Source: Hemicentrotus pulcherrimus (lineage: Eukaryota; Echinodermata; Echinoidea; Camarodonta; Strongylocentrotidae). Taken from it: DNA of 64,000 bases. The position numbers were made by a program, and so were the translations under genes. Every line of letters starts with the position of its first letter. The stretch's first letter is position 1. The stretch is from contig BEXV01000010.1 of assembly GCA_003118195.1 (NCBI GenBank), positions 574,246 to 638,245 of the forward strand, in the 5' to 3' direction. Positions 41,801 to 55,200 of the stretch are shown one piece after another. The notes beneath the pieces are model-generated. The model made no database searches and was not told the DNA's origin. It saw only the letters and a list, made by a program, of their open reading frames with translations.

Positions 41801-42464
41801 GAAGGCAACGGACAAATAACTCCTTGGACAGACCGAGTTGCCAACCAAAGTTGAGAAGCTTACCATTCGAAACAATCCAAAACACGATGTCTAAGCACGG
41901 ATGTAGGAAGTATGGGTGGGACCATCTTGTGCAATTTCTGAGACCTTTCGCATCTATGCCATGTTCAGAGGCAACATGTTTTTGTATTGCTTGGTTGCTA
42001 AGTCATACTCGGTCCTCCAAAAGACTTGATTTTAATCAATTTGTCACCTTACGTCCATCTTTTTCAATTACAGGCCTATCACCTCACCAGGCCTGTTTGC
42101 CTAAAGTGTTGTACCTTTTGGCAGGAGGGTTGGAACAAGGGGGCGCACAATGGGCTCAGGAATGGTGCGAAGTACACACAAGGGAAGGGGAGATACAGCC
42201 AAACCTTTCAGACCAAAGAAAGCCAATGTTTGCAGGAGTATTGTCTATAATCTACAAATGTGTTGATTGTTAGGAATGAATTGATCACTGGTGTCCATTC
42301 ACTTAGGGTGGGGGAAGTGTTTAGAGAACTGATTTATACAATGTTTAAAAGGACTCAGGAAGTATTCATACCAGTTCAGGAGAAGAAAAGGATCTGTGAG
42401 CACAATGGAGGGGTAACAAAAGAGGGTCAATGAATGGTGTCAGGAGAATCAAGGGAAAATTGGA

Positions 42465-42503
42465 AGGGGTGGGGTGGTAAATGGGGTAAGGTGATAGGAG
42501 GGG
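42465..42503 (+). other. G-rich stretch with four GGGG runs
   Basis: Four GGGG runs lie within 39 bases of the plus strand. The loops (1, about 8 and about 13 bases) are longer than a strict G-quadruplex rule allows, so any structure is speculative. Confidence 0.4.
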
Positions 42504-43246
42504 TGACAAGTACCTGACAACTGAAGTCATGAATGTCAAACTGTAGATGATTAATGTGTAACTGACCAAGGATAAAGATTAGCAGGGTATATTCATTGAT
42601 AGCCTGAGGAGCAAAAGGTAATGACATTGACATAAAGGGCCTATTTTGAAAAGGGATTTGAGGAATTATTCACAGAAAATGTCTTGGTGCACTATCAATT
42701 TTCACTGAAGCTTGATTAATGACAGAAGTAAAACAGTGAGTTAATGAGTTTTTCTTTTAATAGCAAACTAACCTAGGTGTGTTCCCCTTTGAAATTGGTG
42801 AACTATAGGCCTATATTACCTTAATTACTTCACCGTGACTAATTGAATAAATTCCTGTCCACATTCTCTTATTAGGAATATTGGATTTTGAAATTGCTGA
42901 AAGTTATCTTGAACAAAAATAGATATTAGCCTCATTTACATTATTAACGTACTTCAATAACAGTATGAATTGCAATTACAAACTTTTTTCATGTGTATGC
43001 TAGCTTCCAAACTCCATGAACATAATTGGAAGTGTGGACTCGCATTTCCTTTGGCCTACATACTTAATCTGATGCCCCAATGAAACTCCCGATGTTTCTC
43101 TTAAAAGATGCTCTAATCTTGCCCTCTGTGACCTGTGACAGTTTTCAACACCTACTCCCGAGATAAGCAGGCACATTTTCGGCCAAGAATCATCAATGAT
43201 TCATGGTTCCTTTGCATGGGCAAACATCCCCTGCCCTATCACCACC

Positions 43247-43283
43247 ACCCCTCCCCCCCCCCCCCNCCCCCCCCCCCCCCCCC
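43247..43283. other. Poly-C run with an ambiguous base
   Basis: C tract of more than 30 bases interrupted by a T and by the N at 43266. Length is unreliable. Confidence 0.9.
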
Positions 43284-45064
43284 TAATAGAAAGAAGTATG
43301 TCTCCAGACTATTCATAACTACCACAGATCCACCATTGTAGTACGCCTCTCCTCTATAGTATAGGCTTAGGAATTATACACATTTTGAGACATGAGAGCA
43401 GACTGCAGCCATTTAAACTTTCAGTTTCAAACAAATATGCAATATTTTGTGAAGGCTGCAAGTTTTGCCCATCTGTCTCATTCCTTCCTCCCTATCTAAT
43501 CTCTTGACAGTGAGATGTGCATTGATTCTGTGTAAGAGGGTATGTAGCTTTCCTCAAACAATATACTCCATTGAATCTTTACATCTTTCAGGCTTTATTT
43601 CTTTCCTCATAGCTAACTTTAAACAAACTTATAAGCCATCTTTGCCCCTCCCCCTTCTGTCAAGCAATACCATTGAATGTAGAGGCCTAAAGGTTCGTCT
43701 CAAAATCACGCTTCAGACTTTTCCCTTACTTATGATAAAAGACATAAGACTTTTAAATTTGTCTTGGGAGTTTGCTAATCCCTGAGGTTTGACAAGAGGA
43801 AGGTTGGAAAGCAATGCACCTGTGTTTTCACAACAGGATTTTAGCACTTTTCTTTCTTTCTTGTTTACCTGTTGTAGACAGGTTTCACTTAATTGGTATA
43901 GACAGGTATCGCCTGATAGAGCTTCCTCAGCAATGACACAGTAAAAAAGGTATATCTCAATTAAAGGGACACAAATGTATACAGATCTTGAGCAAATTTG
44001 AAGGAAAAAAAGGAAACTACACAGGAGACTTTACCTATGCTGAGATATTTTCTTATAGTTTAAGACTTTTCATTGTGAAATTAGGTTTACATAGGTAGCT
44101 TGTACATGTATGACCAACTTAAATACAATTCCAATTCATGCAGGTTTTAACAATAACATCAAATTAGTGTTTACTTTCTAGCCCTGCTTTTATCATCTTT
44201 AATCCCCTTCTTCACCTTCAATGTCTGAGAATTATTTTGGCTAACATTTATTTTCTTAAATCACAAACAATTTGTTGCTGCTTCTCTGTCCTGTGTGTCA
44301 TCTTTGTTCGTTTTCTCGACCTATAAATATCTGAGCATTGTGTGGGCAGAGAACACATCTATGGTTCGGGTCTTTCTTTATGTGGTTTCCTTGAGACTTA
44401 GGGTAAATATGTAAAACTGTGATTTTTCTTGTTGTGTTGGCCATTTTGTTTGTCTCTGTGGTATCTTAGACAGATGCACAAACTTAAAGACTTCATGGTC
44501 TCCTTGTCAATATGAAAGAAGACTGACTTCATTCATTACAACATAACCCAGTGAACTTTTAAACAGTTATTGACCCCCCTCCCTAAAATAAATATTAACA
44601 AAAATGAATGAAATACTGGAGTCAAGAGAACAACCCAAAAAGAGTGGGGCAACTGAACTAGCTAACTCACTTATATCTTCAGGGCTTACAGTGCAGCAAA
44701 CATCAGACTTTATATATGAATTAAAACAAATATTCAACCATGTTCCCTAAACTGCAAAGTGCAAGTCGCAAATTAATGTTGAAACAATCTTTGCTTCATA
44801 TTCAACCATGCCTACATTTACTTTACAGTACTGTGAATCGCACCATGTGTATGAACATAAAGAGGGGAGGGGGTACAGAAGAGAGGGGTAAATAAAGAGA
44901 ACGGGTGGGCTAATAGAATAGATTACAGCGGGATTCAGACGCAATTGAAACTGACCCATCTGATGATGCAAAACTATCACCTATTGTCACTTCACCATTG
45001 ATTTTGTGAATGCAGCATTGTGGAGCATCAACCGTACTTCCTCTCTCTTTCCCCCTTTTTCTCT

Positions 45065-45239
45065 TTTATTCTCTCTCTCTCTCTTCCCCCCTTTCTCTCC
45101 ATCTCTTTCTCTCTCTCTATTTATATCACGCTCTGTCTCTCTGTCGGCATTTCTGTACATGTATCTCAATATATATATGTGTCTGTATCTATATATGTGT
45201 CTGTTTCTATATCTGTATCTGTATTTCTCTCTCTCTCTA
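45065..45239. repeat. Compound simple repeat: CT tracts and TATATGTGTCTG units
   Basis: CT-rich DNA from 45065 to 45120 is followed, at 45169-45239, by alternating TATA, GTGTCTGTATC and CTGTTTC units ending in CT. Open frames across it on both strands are composition artefacts. Confidence 0.85.
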
Positions 45240-45631
45240 CCAGCAAATCCACACAAGGCTTGTCATACAGGCTCCGTAATGCTTTGTATCCCTGACTTAT
45301 CCCATATGTTGTTGGGTATTGCTTTCATAGAGTTCAACTAAAACAATATCAAATAGCACCCTCCCAATCTTACATCATTTCAAAGGTGGCCATTGCAGAA
45401 ATAGGTGTATCAGGAGCCATTGTTTTCTCTTTTGAAATCTTTGATTGAAGAAAGAAATCTGTTACTGTTCCTAATAAGAAAGGCTTCTGATTCATATAGT
45501 ACATTCACCCATTTCTCCTTGCAATGCTCCATATAATTAATTATCTAACAGTTCACGGTTCTGGTGACACATACTAGAGTTAGTCGGCCTAAACAATGTA
45601 CAGTTACTGAATACCTTGCTGGAAAGTATGT

Positions 45632-45712
45632 GTCATCTGCTAAAAGCCAGAAGGGCATTAGATCCTATGAAATGACATACAGTTAACACCCTTCTGACTC
45701 TCAACATATGAT
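45632..45712. repeat. ~80-bp palindromic repeat, copy F
   Basis: The left arm is TCATCTGCTAAAAGCCAGAA then GGGCATTA. The right arm is GTTAACACCCTTCTGACTCT then CAACATATGATA. One of the best-preserved copies. Confidence 0.85.
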
Positions 45713-45751
45713 ATAACCATTTCACAATGTGGTTCTGGTTTACTGGAACTG

Positions 45752-45838
45752 CATATCATTAGCTGAGAGCCAGAGAATGGCATTAATTCAAATGATATAA
45801 CATACGCTTAAAACCCTTCTGCCTCTAAGCAGATATCG
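45752..45838. repeat. ~80-bp palindromic repeat, copy G
   Basis: The left arm is ATCATTAGCTGAGAGCCAGA then GAATGGCATTAA. The right arm is CTTAAAACCCTTCTGCCTCT then AAGCAGATATC. It lies only about 40 bp after copy F in the same alignment. Confidence 0.85.
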
Positions 45839-47430
45839 CTCTGTACGAGATGCTCACATGAACTATGAGAGCATAAAAACGTGACAATAACTTCACGCCA
45901 AACTGGGCACAAACCATAACTGATTGACATATCCCACGCAACAAAAGCTTGATCAGCAAGACAAAAGATCAGAGCAAAAAGGACAAGGATTCCTATCTTT
46001 TTAATTCCTAAAAATTCTCACAGCTTTTCAAAAGAGCTCGTAGATATTCTCTTCTTGGGTGACTCTAGCATATTTTCTTTCTTATCTTTTTTGATACGTT
46101 GACAGGGCAAATGATTTTGAAGTTCCACCTGTTTGCCACTTCATGCACCAGTTGGGGAAACTGGCCATGAACTCTTGGTGGCTCGCTAAAACGGCAATGG
46201 AGGTGAGAGAGAGAGAGATGAAAACCGGGGCAGGATGCAGCTAGCTTAACTGACATGTCCGCTGCTCAGTCAAGATCACTTCAACCCTTTCTCTTCTGAG
46301 AAGTTTCACAATTTTTCCCCAAACCTTACGCCCTCTTCTCAAGCATTTTCATGATGGCATGGTCTTGCTCTATCATCCAAGCAGAGAATCAGGTCTAAGA
46401 ACATAGAGAAAAACTTTGTGAACTTTTCAACTTTGCTTTACTCCAATCCTTCCTAATACTTATCAGCTTCTCGTAGTTTGAAGACTTATTCATTATCAAA
46501 TGTCAAAGTTTACTTAGTATATGGCAGCTTTTAGAATTTGGACAGGCTAGTTACGAATAGATGTAATTCTAACCCTCTTTCATCTATTGTGCTTCTGTAT
46601 TCATAGCCGATGGCTAACTTGAGATTATATTCCAAGAAACTACAATGAATCAACAGACTTGGGTTTCTGGTTAAGCAAAGAAAGCTAACATGAAGGCCTA
46701 CAAGACAATGTAACATGCTCTTATAGAACATTTCACACATACATTTTGTGAATATGGACCACTCACAGTATTTGTTTCGTGTATGCAAACATTACTGATT
46801 TTCAAAATTGAAAAATTCCAGTTTCAAACAAACATTTTTGATCTACATACTCATATAAATTAATGACCAGAACAAAAATTACCAGGGCTGGTTCACAAAT
46901 GCTCTTCTTCATCCGCCAATTACATGCACTTTTTAAAGAACCCTATGGAGCCATGCAACTTGCTCAGGAGCTTTTGTTAATTTAAAGACTTCACAAGTTC
47001 ATTGTGGCTCCATTAAATGGACTATTTTAAGAAGCTATAGAGTTGAATATAGGCTGCATATTACCTACCCGAATGGCCAGTACAATCGCCAAAATCCTTT
47101 CATTCCACTTTATAACACTATATCCCCTACCGCTTCAATCATATTTCATAATGCCACATTAGGCTACTTCAATTCTTTGCAGACTTTCAGGGAATGATGG
47201 TAATGGAGCTTTATCCTCTGAAACTAAATCATGGAGACCATTTGTTGCATGACCTTGACCAAACTGAAAATCATCATTGTGTTTCCTTATTTCTTTCAAG
47301 TAACAGCCAGGTGAGGTGACCCAGTGCTGTGGACATGTCTTGCAGGCATAATATCTCAAATTATGCCCACATTATGCTGCTTGGCCAAACAAGAGGTTAT
47401 TGATCGGATATATCGCCTTGATCCCAAAAT

Positions 47431-47530
47431 AAGGTGCTTGTGGCCAATTTTACACCCCTTAATGATGACAGAGCAGCCCCTTGCACAAGGTGCGTGGGGC
47501 CAAATTTACACCCCTAATTATGACGGAGCA
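47431..47530. repeat. 56-bp tandem duplication
   Basis: A 45-bp unit beginning AAGGTGCTTGTGGCCAATTT (47431-47475) recurs at 47487-47530 as AAGGTGCGTGGGGCCAAATT with a few differences. The period is 56 bp. Confidence 0.85.
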
Positions 47531-47953
47531 CCGTTTGCTACATAGCGAATGCCATTGCGTCTGATGCTGAACCATTGATTAAACAAAGATATTATGTTAT
47601 TAGGATTATTTACAACCAATTCTTATCTAGTTATGGGATAATTGGATAGGCTCCAAGAATTTCATTGATAATACTTCTGACTTTACCCCATTTCTTATCT
47701 TCTTTGATCTATCTAGCCGCAAAACAAATTATTCATTCAAAATGTCCATTACAATATTTAAAGAATCAAAAGATGTTCCCTGTGTGTATTGTAGTTACAA
47801 CTTACATCACAACGTCCTGTAGACCTGCATGTATGCGGGATATAATAGCCATAGGCAAGTTCCTTGTTGTATGAAAAGTACACAAACCATTGATTGCACT
47901 CTGCAGTATTGGGACCACGCCTCCCTTTCCATAGTCCTACCTTCATGTAGTAT

Positions 47954-48147
47954 TACAGTCAAACCTGCTTTAGTGACCACCTGTCTACAAAGACCACCTG
48001 TCTACAAAGGCCACATTTTTTGTTTCCCTTGAAAATGGTTTCTCATTGAATCATGTACTTAAGGAACCTGTCTACAAAGACCACCTGTCTACAAAGGCCA
48101 CTTTTTGTGTTTCCCTTGGGTGGTCGCTATAGACAGGTTTGACTGTA
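47954..48147. mobile_element. MITE-like element with 14-bp terminal inverted repeats
   Basis: TACAGTCAAACCTG at the left end and its exact complement CAGGTTTGACTGTA at the right end bound 194 bp. If the outer TA is target-site duplication, the element is 190 bp. Inside, ACCTGTCTACAAAG and a following TTTGTTTCCCTT block occur twice about 80 bp apart. There is no coding capacity, so it would be a non-autonomous DNA transposon. The superfamily is not assigned. Confidence 0.75.
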
Positions 48148-49231
48148 GTAACCCCTGTCTTCAAATACTCCCTTCTATTGAAAGGACCCTCCTCAGTCTG
48201 GGCGTTTTCTTAGGCCCAGCATGGATCCTCTTTTGGTCCAAAACAATAGGCCTAGACCAGCTTAAGAGCTTGTGAAGTTCAACAATACAGCATGTAAATA
48301 GAATGTAACAAGAAAACTAATGGAATGGGACTTACAGTACTTTAAAGGATTTCAGACGTATAAAGGGATAATGCCAAAGTCATCTCCTAAAATGAGGTTG
48401 GCTCTTCAGGTTTAATTTAAAAGCAGTGTGTTTCTACTTAAGCCACACTGTATGTGGGATTTACATGTATGCATACTGGATTGCAAAAAGGTAGATCTTA
48501 ATCTTTATCTCTTGGGTTAAGTTCATTAAATAAAAGTAGGCCCTCCATGCACATAACTATACAAACTGGTAATGATTCTTTCTTTGGGGGGGGGGTGGCA
48601 TTACAACCTGACGGAGGACAATAAATGTGGATTTGTAATTTAGCTACTTTAAACATGAAATTATAATCTGCACCTTGTGCTGAATATATTATAGAACATT
48701 TATTTCTGATTCCTGCCGAATGACGTCAATTCTTGACTACAATCTCTGCCATTCTTTCAAATCGGAACGTCTGTCACTCCAAGAGTCCTCCTCAATCCCC
48801 ACTTCAGCTATTTATGAGTAAAGCATACTTCAACAAGTTGTGGTAAAGGAGGGGTTATTAACAGAAAAAAGAGAGTGTTTGACAGGTATGGATGGAGTTG
48901 CTGAATGTCACATAGTGCCAGACAAAAGCCCACTTCATTATCTTGGAACTAACATTTACAGAACTTCCTCCATCTTGTTTGCTCTTCATGGAGAGGAGAC
49001 CTAAGCTCTCTCTCTCTAAAAAGCTGGTCATCACTGACTTCAGATCAGATGGTATTTCCTTTTGTTGAATGCTTTATCCCTAAACAAAGAAGAGTGATTT
49101 ATATTGTACTCTTTTGCAAACAATATGCATTGAGTATCACTTGCCTGTCAATTTCACTCCATATTTTCAAGGTTTAATATCCTTTTGAGGGTTGCAACTG
49201 GATTGTGGGTATCAATGTACTATCGTCTAAA

Positions 49232-49289
49232 ATTGGTCCAGGAGATTGGTTCAGGAGATTGGTTCAGGAGATTGGTCCTGGTCCTGGTC
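49232..49289. repeat. 13-bp tandem repeat
   Basis: ATTGGTTCAGGAG-type units occur three times (49232, 49245, 49258), followed by a partial unit and GGTCCT repeats. Confidence 0.9.
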
Positions 49290-52200
49290 TTTCTTTTTCA
49301 TACCTAGAACCTATAATACACTCTTATTTGCTACCTTTCAACAATCCTTAAATTGGCAGTCATCAAAAAGGGCTCGGTGTTTTATAACTAATGAATAGAA
49401 AGAAAGCCTTTACTTATCCATATGAAGTAATGGAAAAGTAGGGAAAGAACTGAACTGGTGGAGGTTTGAGGAAGGATTTACTTGTGGTAATTGTGTTTCA
49501 GCTTTTGCACCCCTGTTTTAAGTCCCACAACAAACACTTGACACTTCAGTTCTCCTCTGTTGGTATACCAAAAAAGGAAGATGTCATTGAGATTGGGGAG
49601 GAGAACTGGAAGAGTTCTGAGTATATGTCCACGCTGAAAGTATGTTAATTGAATGAGTTGGTAGTTCTAATAGAAGTCTATTCAAAAGAATAATGTTCAC
49701 AGCTTTCAAGAATTTAGAGAGACACATTCAGTGGCCCTAACACCAGAGTAATTGGATCTTGATCAATCCCCCCATCCCAGTACTTCCTCACCCCTTGCTG
49801 TGACTGATCAAAGAGACCTGTCCAAACCATAGCAACCTCAACTGGACACTTGACCGCTTCTGAACCAAATTATTTGCAGGCAAACACTTCCCCAAAAAGG
49901 AGCAAGTCATCTTGGTAACAGAATAGAAAAATTGGAAGGGGATAAAGTCAAATATCCGGCCTTTAGGAAGACATCTAATCACCCAGGGATACGAAAAGTG
50001 GCAACTGATAGGGTGACTGTATTGTCTATCCAAAGTCAAATTGACTCAACCAATAGAAGCATGTGAAAAAACCCGACACTCCATGTACTTGTTTTCACCA
50101 CAGCATGCCCCTCTTTGTGTATTTCTAATGCAAATCTAATTCATGCAATTCCATTATGAGTCATCACGTTCAATTATTTTCACTAGGTCTGGGAATTTGA
50201 TTTCCCTTTTTCTCTCTCTTCTCCCACTCCAAAAAGTTAGCAAACATCTATTATGCAGCTCAGCCGCATTAAGAATACCTTTAATTTGGCTTGCTTGTTC
50301 TCTTCGGTTTCTGTATGTAGATCAATGCAAACATTATACAAGCCTGGTGGATTTCGTTGCATCAGATAGCCATTACCTGACATCTTCATGTACTGTTCTT
50401 ATTTCTTACAACTACAAGCTATTCTGTACTCCTTTGTAATTTCAGTGATCTGAATACAGGTGAAAAAAATGGCCTCTTTTATCAGAGAGATCTTTCAAAA
50501 CATTAATTAGATTCTTTTGAACTAAGCTTTTAATTACCATTAAAGGCAACTGAAGTGAAACAAGCAGCCACAATGAGTGTTAAGCACATGATGAAGTGAA
50601 CAGGCAGTGGGAATGACAAAAACATTCACGAAACATCGAAGACAGTTCCCTAACAAAGGCACTAACCATCTATCACCAATAAATCAATTCTTATTGCTGT
50701 CCGCCCAACAATACCGTGTAAATAAAGCCGACAAACCTTTTTATTACATCAGTGATTATTCACCTATTCATGACCAACAAATCAATTCTTGGTTAACTTT
50801 AACATCTACTCTCCCCTCCTCCTCCACCTTCCACTTCTTCTATATAAGTTCAGTCTCAACACTCTCTAGTATTTTTGGAAACAACATAACCTGGCCTATG
50901 ATAGTACTTTGCAGGGATTGAGAAACTGATAAAAGTAATAGAGTGCTAATAGGTTGTTGTGTGTTAACTCTGCTGGAGTATGTTTTTCAGAAGCAGGCAT
51001 GTTGGGGATGATTTAAAAACACCCACAGCAAACAGTCTGAGCCTTAATTGCCAATTTCCATACAATCAGATGTCAAAACAGGTCTAAAGTAATCAATTAC
51101 TTCAGAAATTTATAAAATATGCAACATGTTGGTCTAGACAACGCAGACTCCAACCCTAATTAGCCTTTCATACCTTAACAGTGTCTGTCAGAACACCCTG
51201 ATAATCTTCCACAAGCTTTTCTTGGACTCTGAATGCTATTTTGGATTATCCACTAATACATGAAAACAGGTTAATCTATCGTTTGAGAGATCAATAAGCC
51301 CAATTCACTCTCATAATGGAAAGTTAATGACAGTAGAAAGCAGCAAGGTTGACTTGCTTGGCCGAAATTAGAGACATTTTGTTGGAAGCAAGCATCCAAA
51401 GGTGGGTGCTTTAAGTTCAAAAGAGCAACTCCCAATCCCTCGATGAGCGCAATTATCTAATCAATGAACTTGTGGTCTAGATGGACCCGAATGAAATTAG
51501 AAAAACTACACCTGCACAAAGGGATAGTTGAAGGGCTAAGGAGAGGTGTCTCCGATTCTCGGGAGAAATTAAAATCCACTAGCACTCTCTCTTGTGCTCT
51601 GATATATAGCTCCATCAGGAATGAAACATGCGATCAATTAAGCCCCGACTATTGCACAATTCAATCAATATCGCATAGATTTCTTCTTCTCATCCATGAA
51701 GGGTCTGATTATTCTTCAAAGCATGTGGGAGGGGAGAGATCTCAAAAGTACAAATCCCGAGGGGAACATTGACACAGATCGCTCTAATATACTTAACACA
51801 TGTCTGCATAAGAGAAAATAAAGGACATGGGGATATTGGAGAAATTTTGGAATGTATGCCTTTCCCAATATATTTTGTTTCTTTATACCATTTTCAGACA
51901 AGAAGAAAGGTAATTGCTTATCGTACATAGGATTCTTGTACTGTACAGCAATAAGATGAATTCTGGTAGTAAAAATGAAGGGTGAGATAACTCAAACCAA
52001 TAAAGGATGAACCATTTTTTTACAAAATATCAATTGAATAGAAGAGAAGGCTTGTTTTGTTTACTTAAAAACCAATGCAAGGTGAACTGATTGTTCCCAT
52101 AAATACAGAATTTTAATTCAACTCTGAGCAAGTCAAATTGTTAAATTCCTGATTTTCAGCCTTATCAATCAATTCTAAGGTGTGTATTGTATTGTTTATG

Positions 52201-55200
52201 GGGATGCATGTACATTCAGAGAAGATGTCTGCCGTCTCCAACCATAAATGCCCACTCTAATCAAGCTCAGAAATGACAAATAAGAAAAGACGAGGGAAGA
52301 AAAGGGAGAATTTTCACTCTATACTTTGATAAAACTTTGTAGGCAAAGCAATGAAAATCACCAGACTGGAAAAGCAGCGCTCAATTCTCTTCTACTTCTC
52401 GCTTTTGGGAACGGAACAAAAACACGCCGCAGTCAGAGAGCATTTTTGAATGGGACCCCTCTTGTTCTCTCCTGCACAGGATTTTGATAAAAAGGGCAGT
52501 AAAAAGAGCCGGTGCCTCTCCTTCTTCCCATCCATCAAACTTCTTCTACACTAACTTGCTTTTTCTTTTCTTTTTTTAAATCTTTTTCAAGGATTTCTGT
52601 GATTCATCTTTAAATTACCGTAGTCTAGGTGGGAGACCAATTCTACACTTTGGTTCTAAAGAGGATGATAAAAAATATTCATAAATTTTGGACTCTCTCT
52701 CTCTCTCTTTCTCTTTCTTCAAAGAGAAACCTACTTGCATTAACTGATTGTTTTTTCTTCATTTATCAGTGGTGGGTAGATCATGTCTGTTGACATCTAG
52801 ACTTTTGATATTTCAGAATGACCATTATATTGATTAAAGGCACTTTTCTATTCAAGGCAAATGATGACACATACTTGCTTTATTAGCTGTTGTCTGTTGG
52901 CTAAACATGGGAAAATGAATGGATGTCCTAACAAAAGAATTGCTTATGGTAAGGGGGAGACTGGGCAAATTAGGGGGGGGGTAAATGCTGGACTCTCCAT
53001 GAGATGGACCACCCTCATTCCTACTTTCCTTTAACAACACAGCTTAAAATAAACTTTCTTTTGATAATCCAGAAAACAAATTAAATCAAACTTAATACCG
53101 GTCTTCCTATTTCTCTTGTACAATAATTTGTTGAAGAAAATCCTCAAGGTGACTACAGATATGGAAACACTTTCAACCCATTTTGTATAACTTTGCAAAT
53201 GAAGTTACAGTACTACTCTGACAAGGATGAAACTAGGCAAATTAAAATTAGGGATAATTTGATTTGTTACTTCACAAAGAAGATAGAAAAGATATACGGT
53301 GTTAGCCTTGAATGGATAAAGCTCTTGAAAACCCTTAAACAAATAAACATTTTTGTGATCTTTAAACCAAGACATGATTCGGGGATTGAGAGGGCAGCAT
53401 CAGACATTCAAACAACACTGAACAAAACTTAATGTACTTTATCAGCTTGCCGCAAAGCCCGACAATTGATTATCCCGCCAATTTCAACCTATTCTTTTGT
53501 ATCCCTTTGTAACCTCTCAAGATTTCATACTCCCATAAACTTGTGGCACACTGATAAATCGTCCAAAATCTTTGGAGCCATCAACTCAAAATGCTTTAAC
53601 AAATACAAATTCTTAATCAGCTTTTCTTTTTTTTTGTTGAAGATAAACTCTAAATCTGAAGGCAAATATGTCTAGGCAGTTCTGTTTGAAGATTCAGCCA
53701 TATCTTGATTTGGACTGCTGCTGATGCGACAAGGTGGCATGGTCATGAGTGCAGAAAGATGTTTTGAAGCTTAGAAAATTTAAAGGGCATTCCTGTTTTT
53801 CTCCTCTTATTTGGCTCGAAACAGACATCGGAAACCTGGCTCTGTTCTTAGCACAGAATAATAGTTCAATAGAGATTTAACTAAAAGAAAAAGTTTCTAA
53901 AACCAAATACCAAAAACCAAATATAATTTTGTTTTTTTGAACTATTCTCCACTTCTCTGCTAAATACCAACTATTTATTTTTCCTATCTTAATCCCTACA
54001 TAATTGGGTGTCCCGGAAGGATTTCCTTTCATGGTGCAATAGTACACATGGATCTATTTGGAATCAATATTGACTTATCATATCTCTTTGATTTTATGTA
54101 CACTTCAGATTTGAGAATTATTGTTGAATGGGCGTTTTGTTCATGTCATTTTGAAGTGATCAGTAAAGCTTGAGAATATTCCCGCTCCAACGAGGGAAAT
54201 GTCAAAGCGTTTGAGGATTCCGACCCTAATCCTTACTGTAAGACATGTAGATTGTTACCATCAATTTGCCATCACAATATCATCGTAGCAAAAATATGAA
54301 GAAGCAAAAGGGAAGGGAGGCCCATTATCTCCTCGATCACAAAAGAAGTTACGATCCTGTGCACACCGATGAACTTGAAATCCCTGTCTTTGTATTCGGA
54401 CCTATCATGCATGCACTTAGACTCACAAAAATCACAAAACCAGGCTAAAATTAAAAGAAAATAAAACAGAGCTGCATGGATTTGATCTTTTGATGACCCT
54501 TTCTTCGCCTTTCCCACCCTTTTTTTCTTTTATTTTGGGATGGAAAGGGGACATGTCATAATTTTAGTTGGTGTTCCTGTAAAATTCTGTCAATGATTGG
54601 ATAAAAATGAAATGCAGTGACAGGGATAACAGGTACAAGAGAAATATTTTGACAAGATGATTTGTTATTTTGATATCCTGACTTGAGCAAAGGATGCCCG
54701 TGTTGGTTTAGATCGAACAACTTGAATGTCTTTCCTGTGCAATAGTTATTCTATTTGAGATGCTAAATAAATGTAATAAACTTTGAGATATGATTTGTTA
54801 TGGTTTTATGAGTTCACAAATTTACTTTCTTGAATATTGGAGAAAGTGTCATAATATATGAATAGGCAACAGAATAAAAAAGAATGACTTTCAAACTATA
54901 CATTTTCAGGGCTTTTAAATACATTTCATAGACCATGGATATTATCATAAATAAAACCATTAATAAAGATCTCTTTTCTAATATCTCCTAGACATAGCGC
55001 ATAGTCTATTCAGAAAGGATTAAGTGATCCTAACAATAATTGAATTGAATCTATGCAATATTGCCTCAATCTGTGTTTTTCTTACATGTAAGTTGGATTA
55101 TGGGAATGCTGTCTATGGTATTTTGTCACATAATCCTGTTATATGCCTGACTGATTGAGGAAGAGGGATCATACCAACCATTTTAGGATTTGTTCCCCTC

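Larger units (their letters stand above)
38845..45068. other. Intron 1, fourth block (non-coding)
   Basis: AT-rich DNA with poly-C (41186-41198), a G-rich run (41643-41660), a G-rich stretch (42375-42503) and a poly-C run with an N (43247-43283). Near 43876-43908 two AGACAGGT-type words resemble the end of the element at 47954. The longest frame (41824-42273, plus) has no recognisable protein character. Confidence 0.6.

Noticed and set aside
41824..42273. 149-codon plus-strand frame inside intron 1
   Set aside because: No recognisable family and no detectable splice or gene context; overlapping frames of similar quality exist. Length is unremarkable for a 49-kb interval.
45006..45341. Ser/Leu/Tyr-rich overlapping frames on both strands
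   Set aside because: They are translations of CT and TATATGTGTCTG simple repeats.
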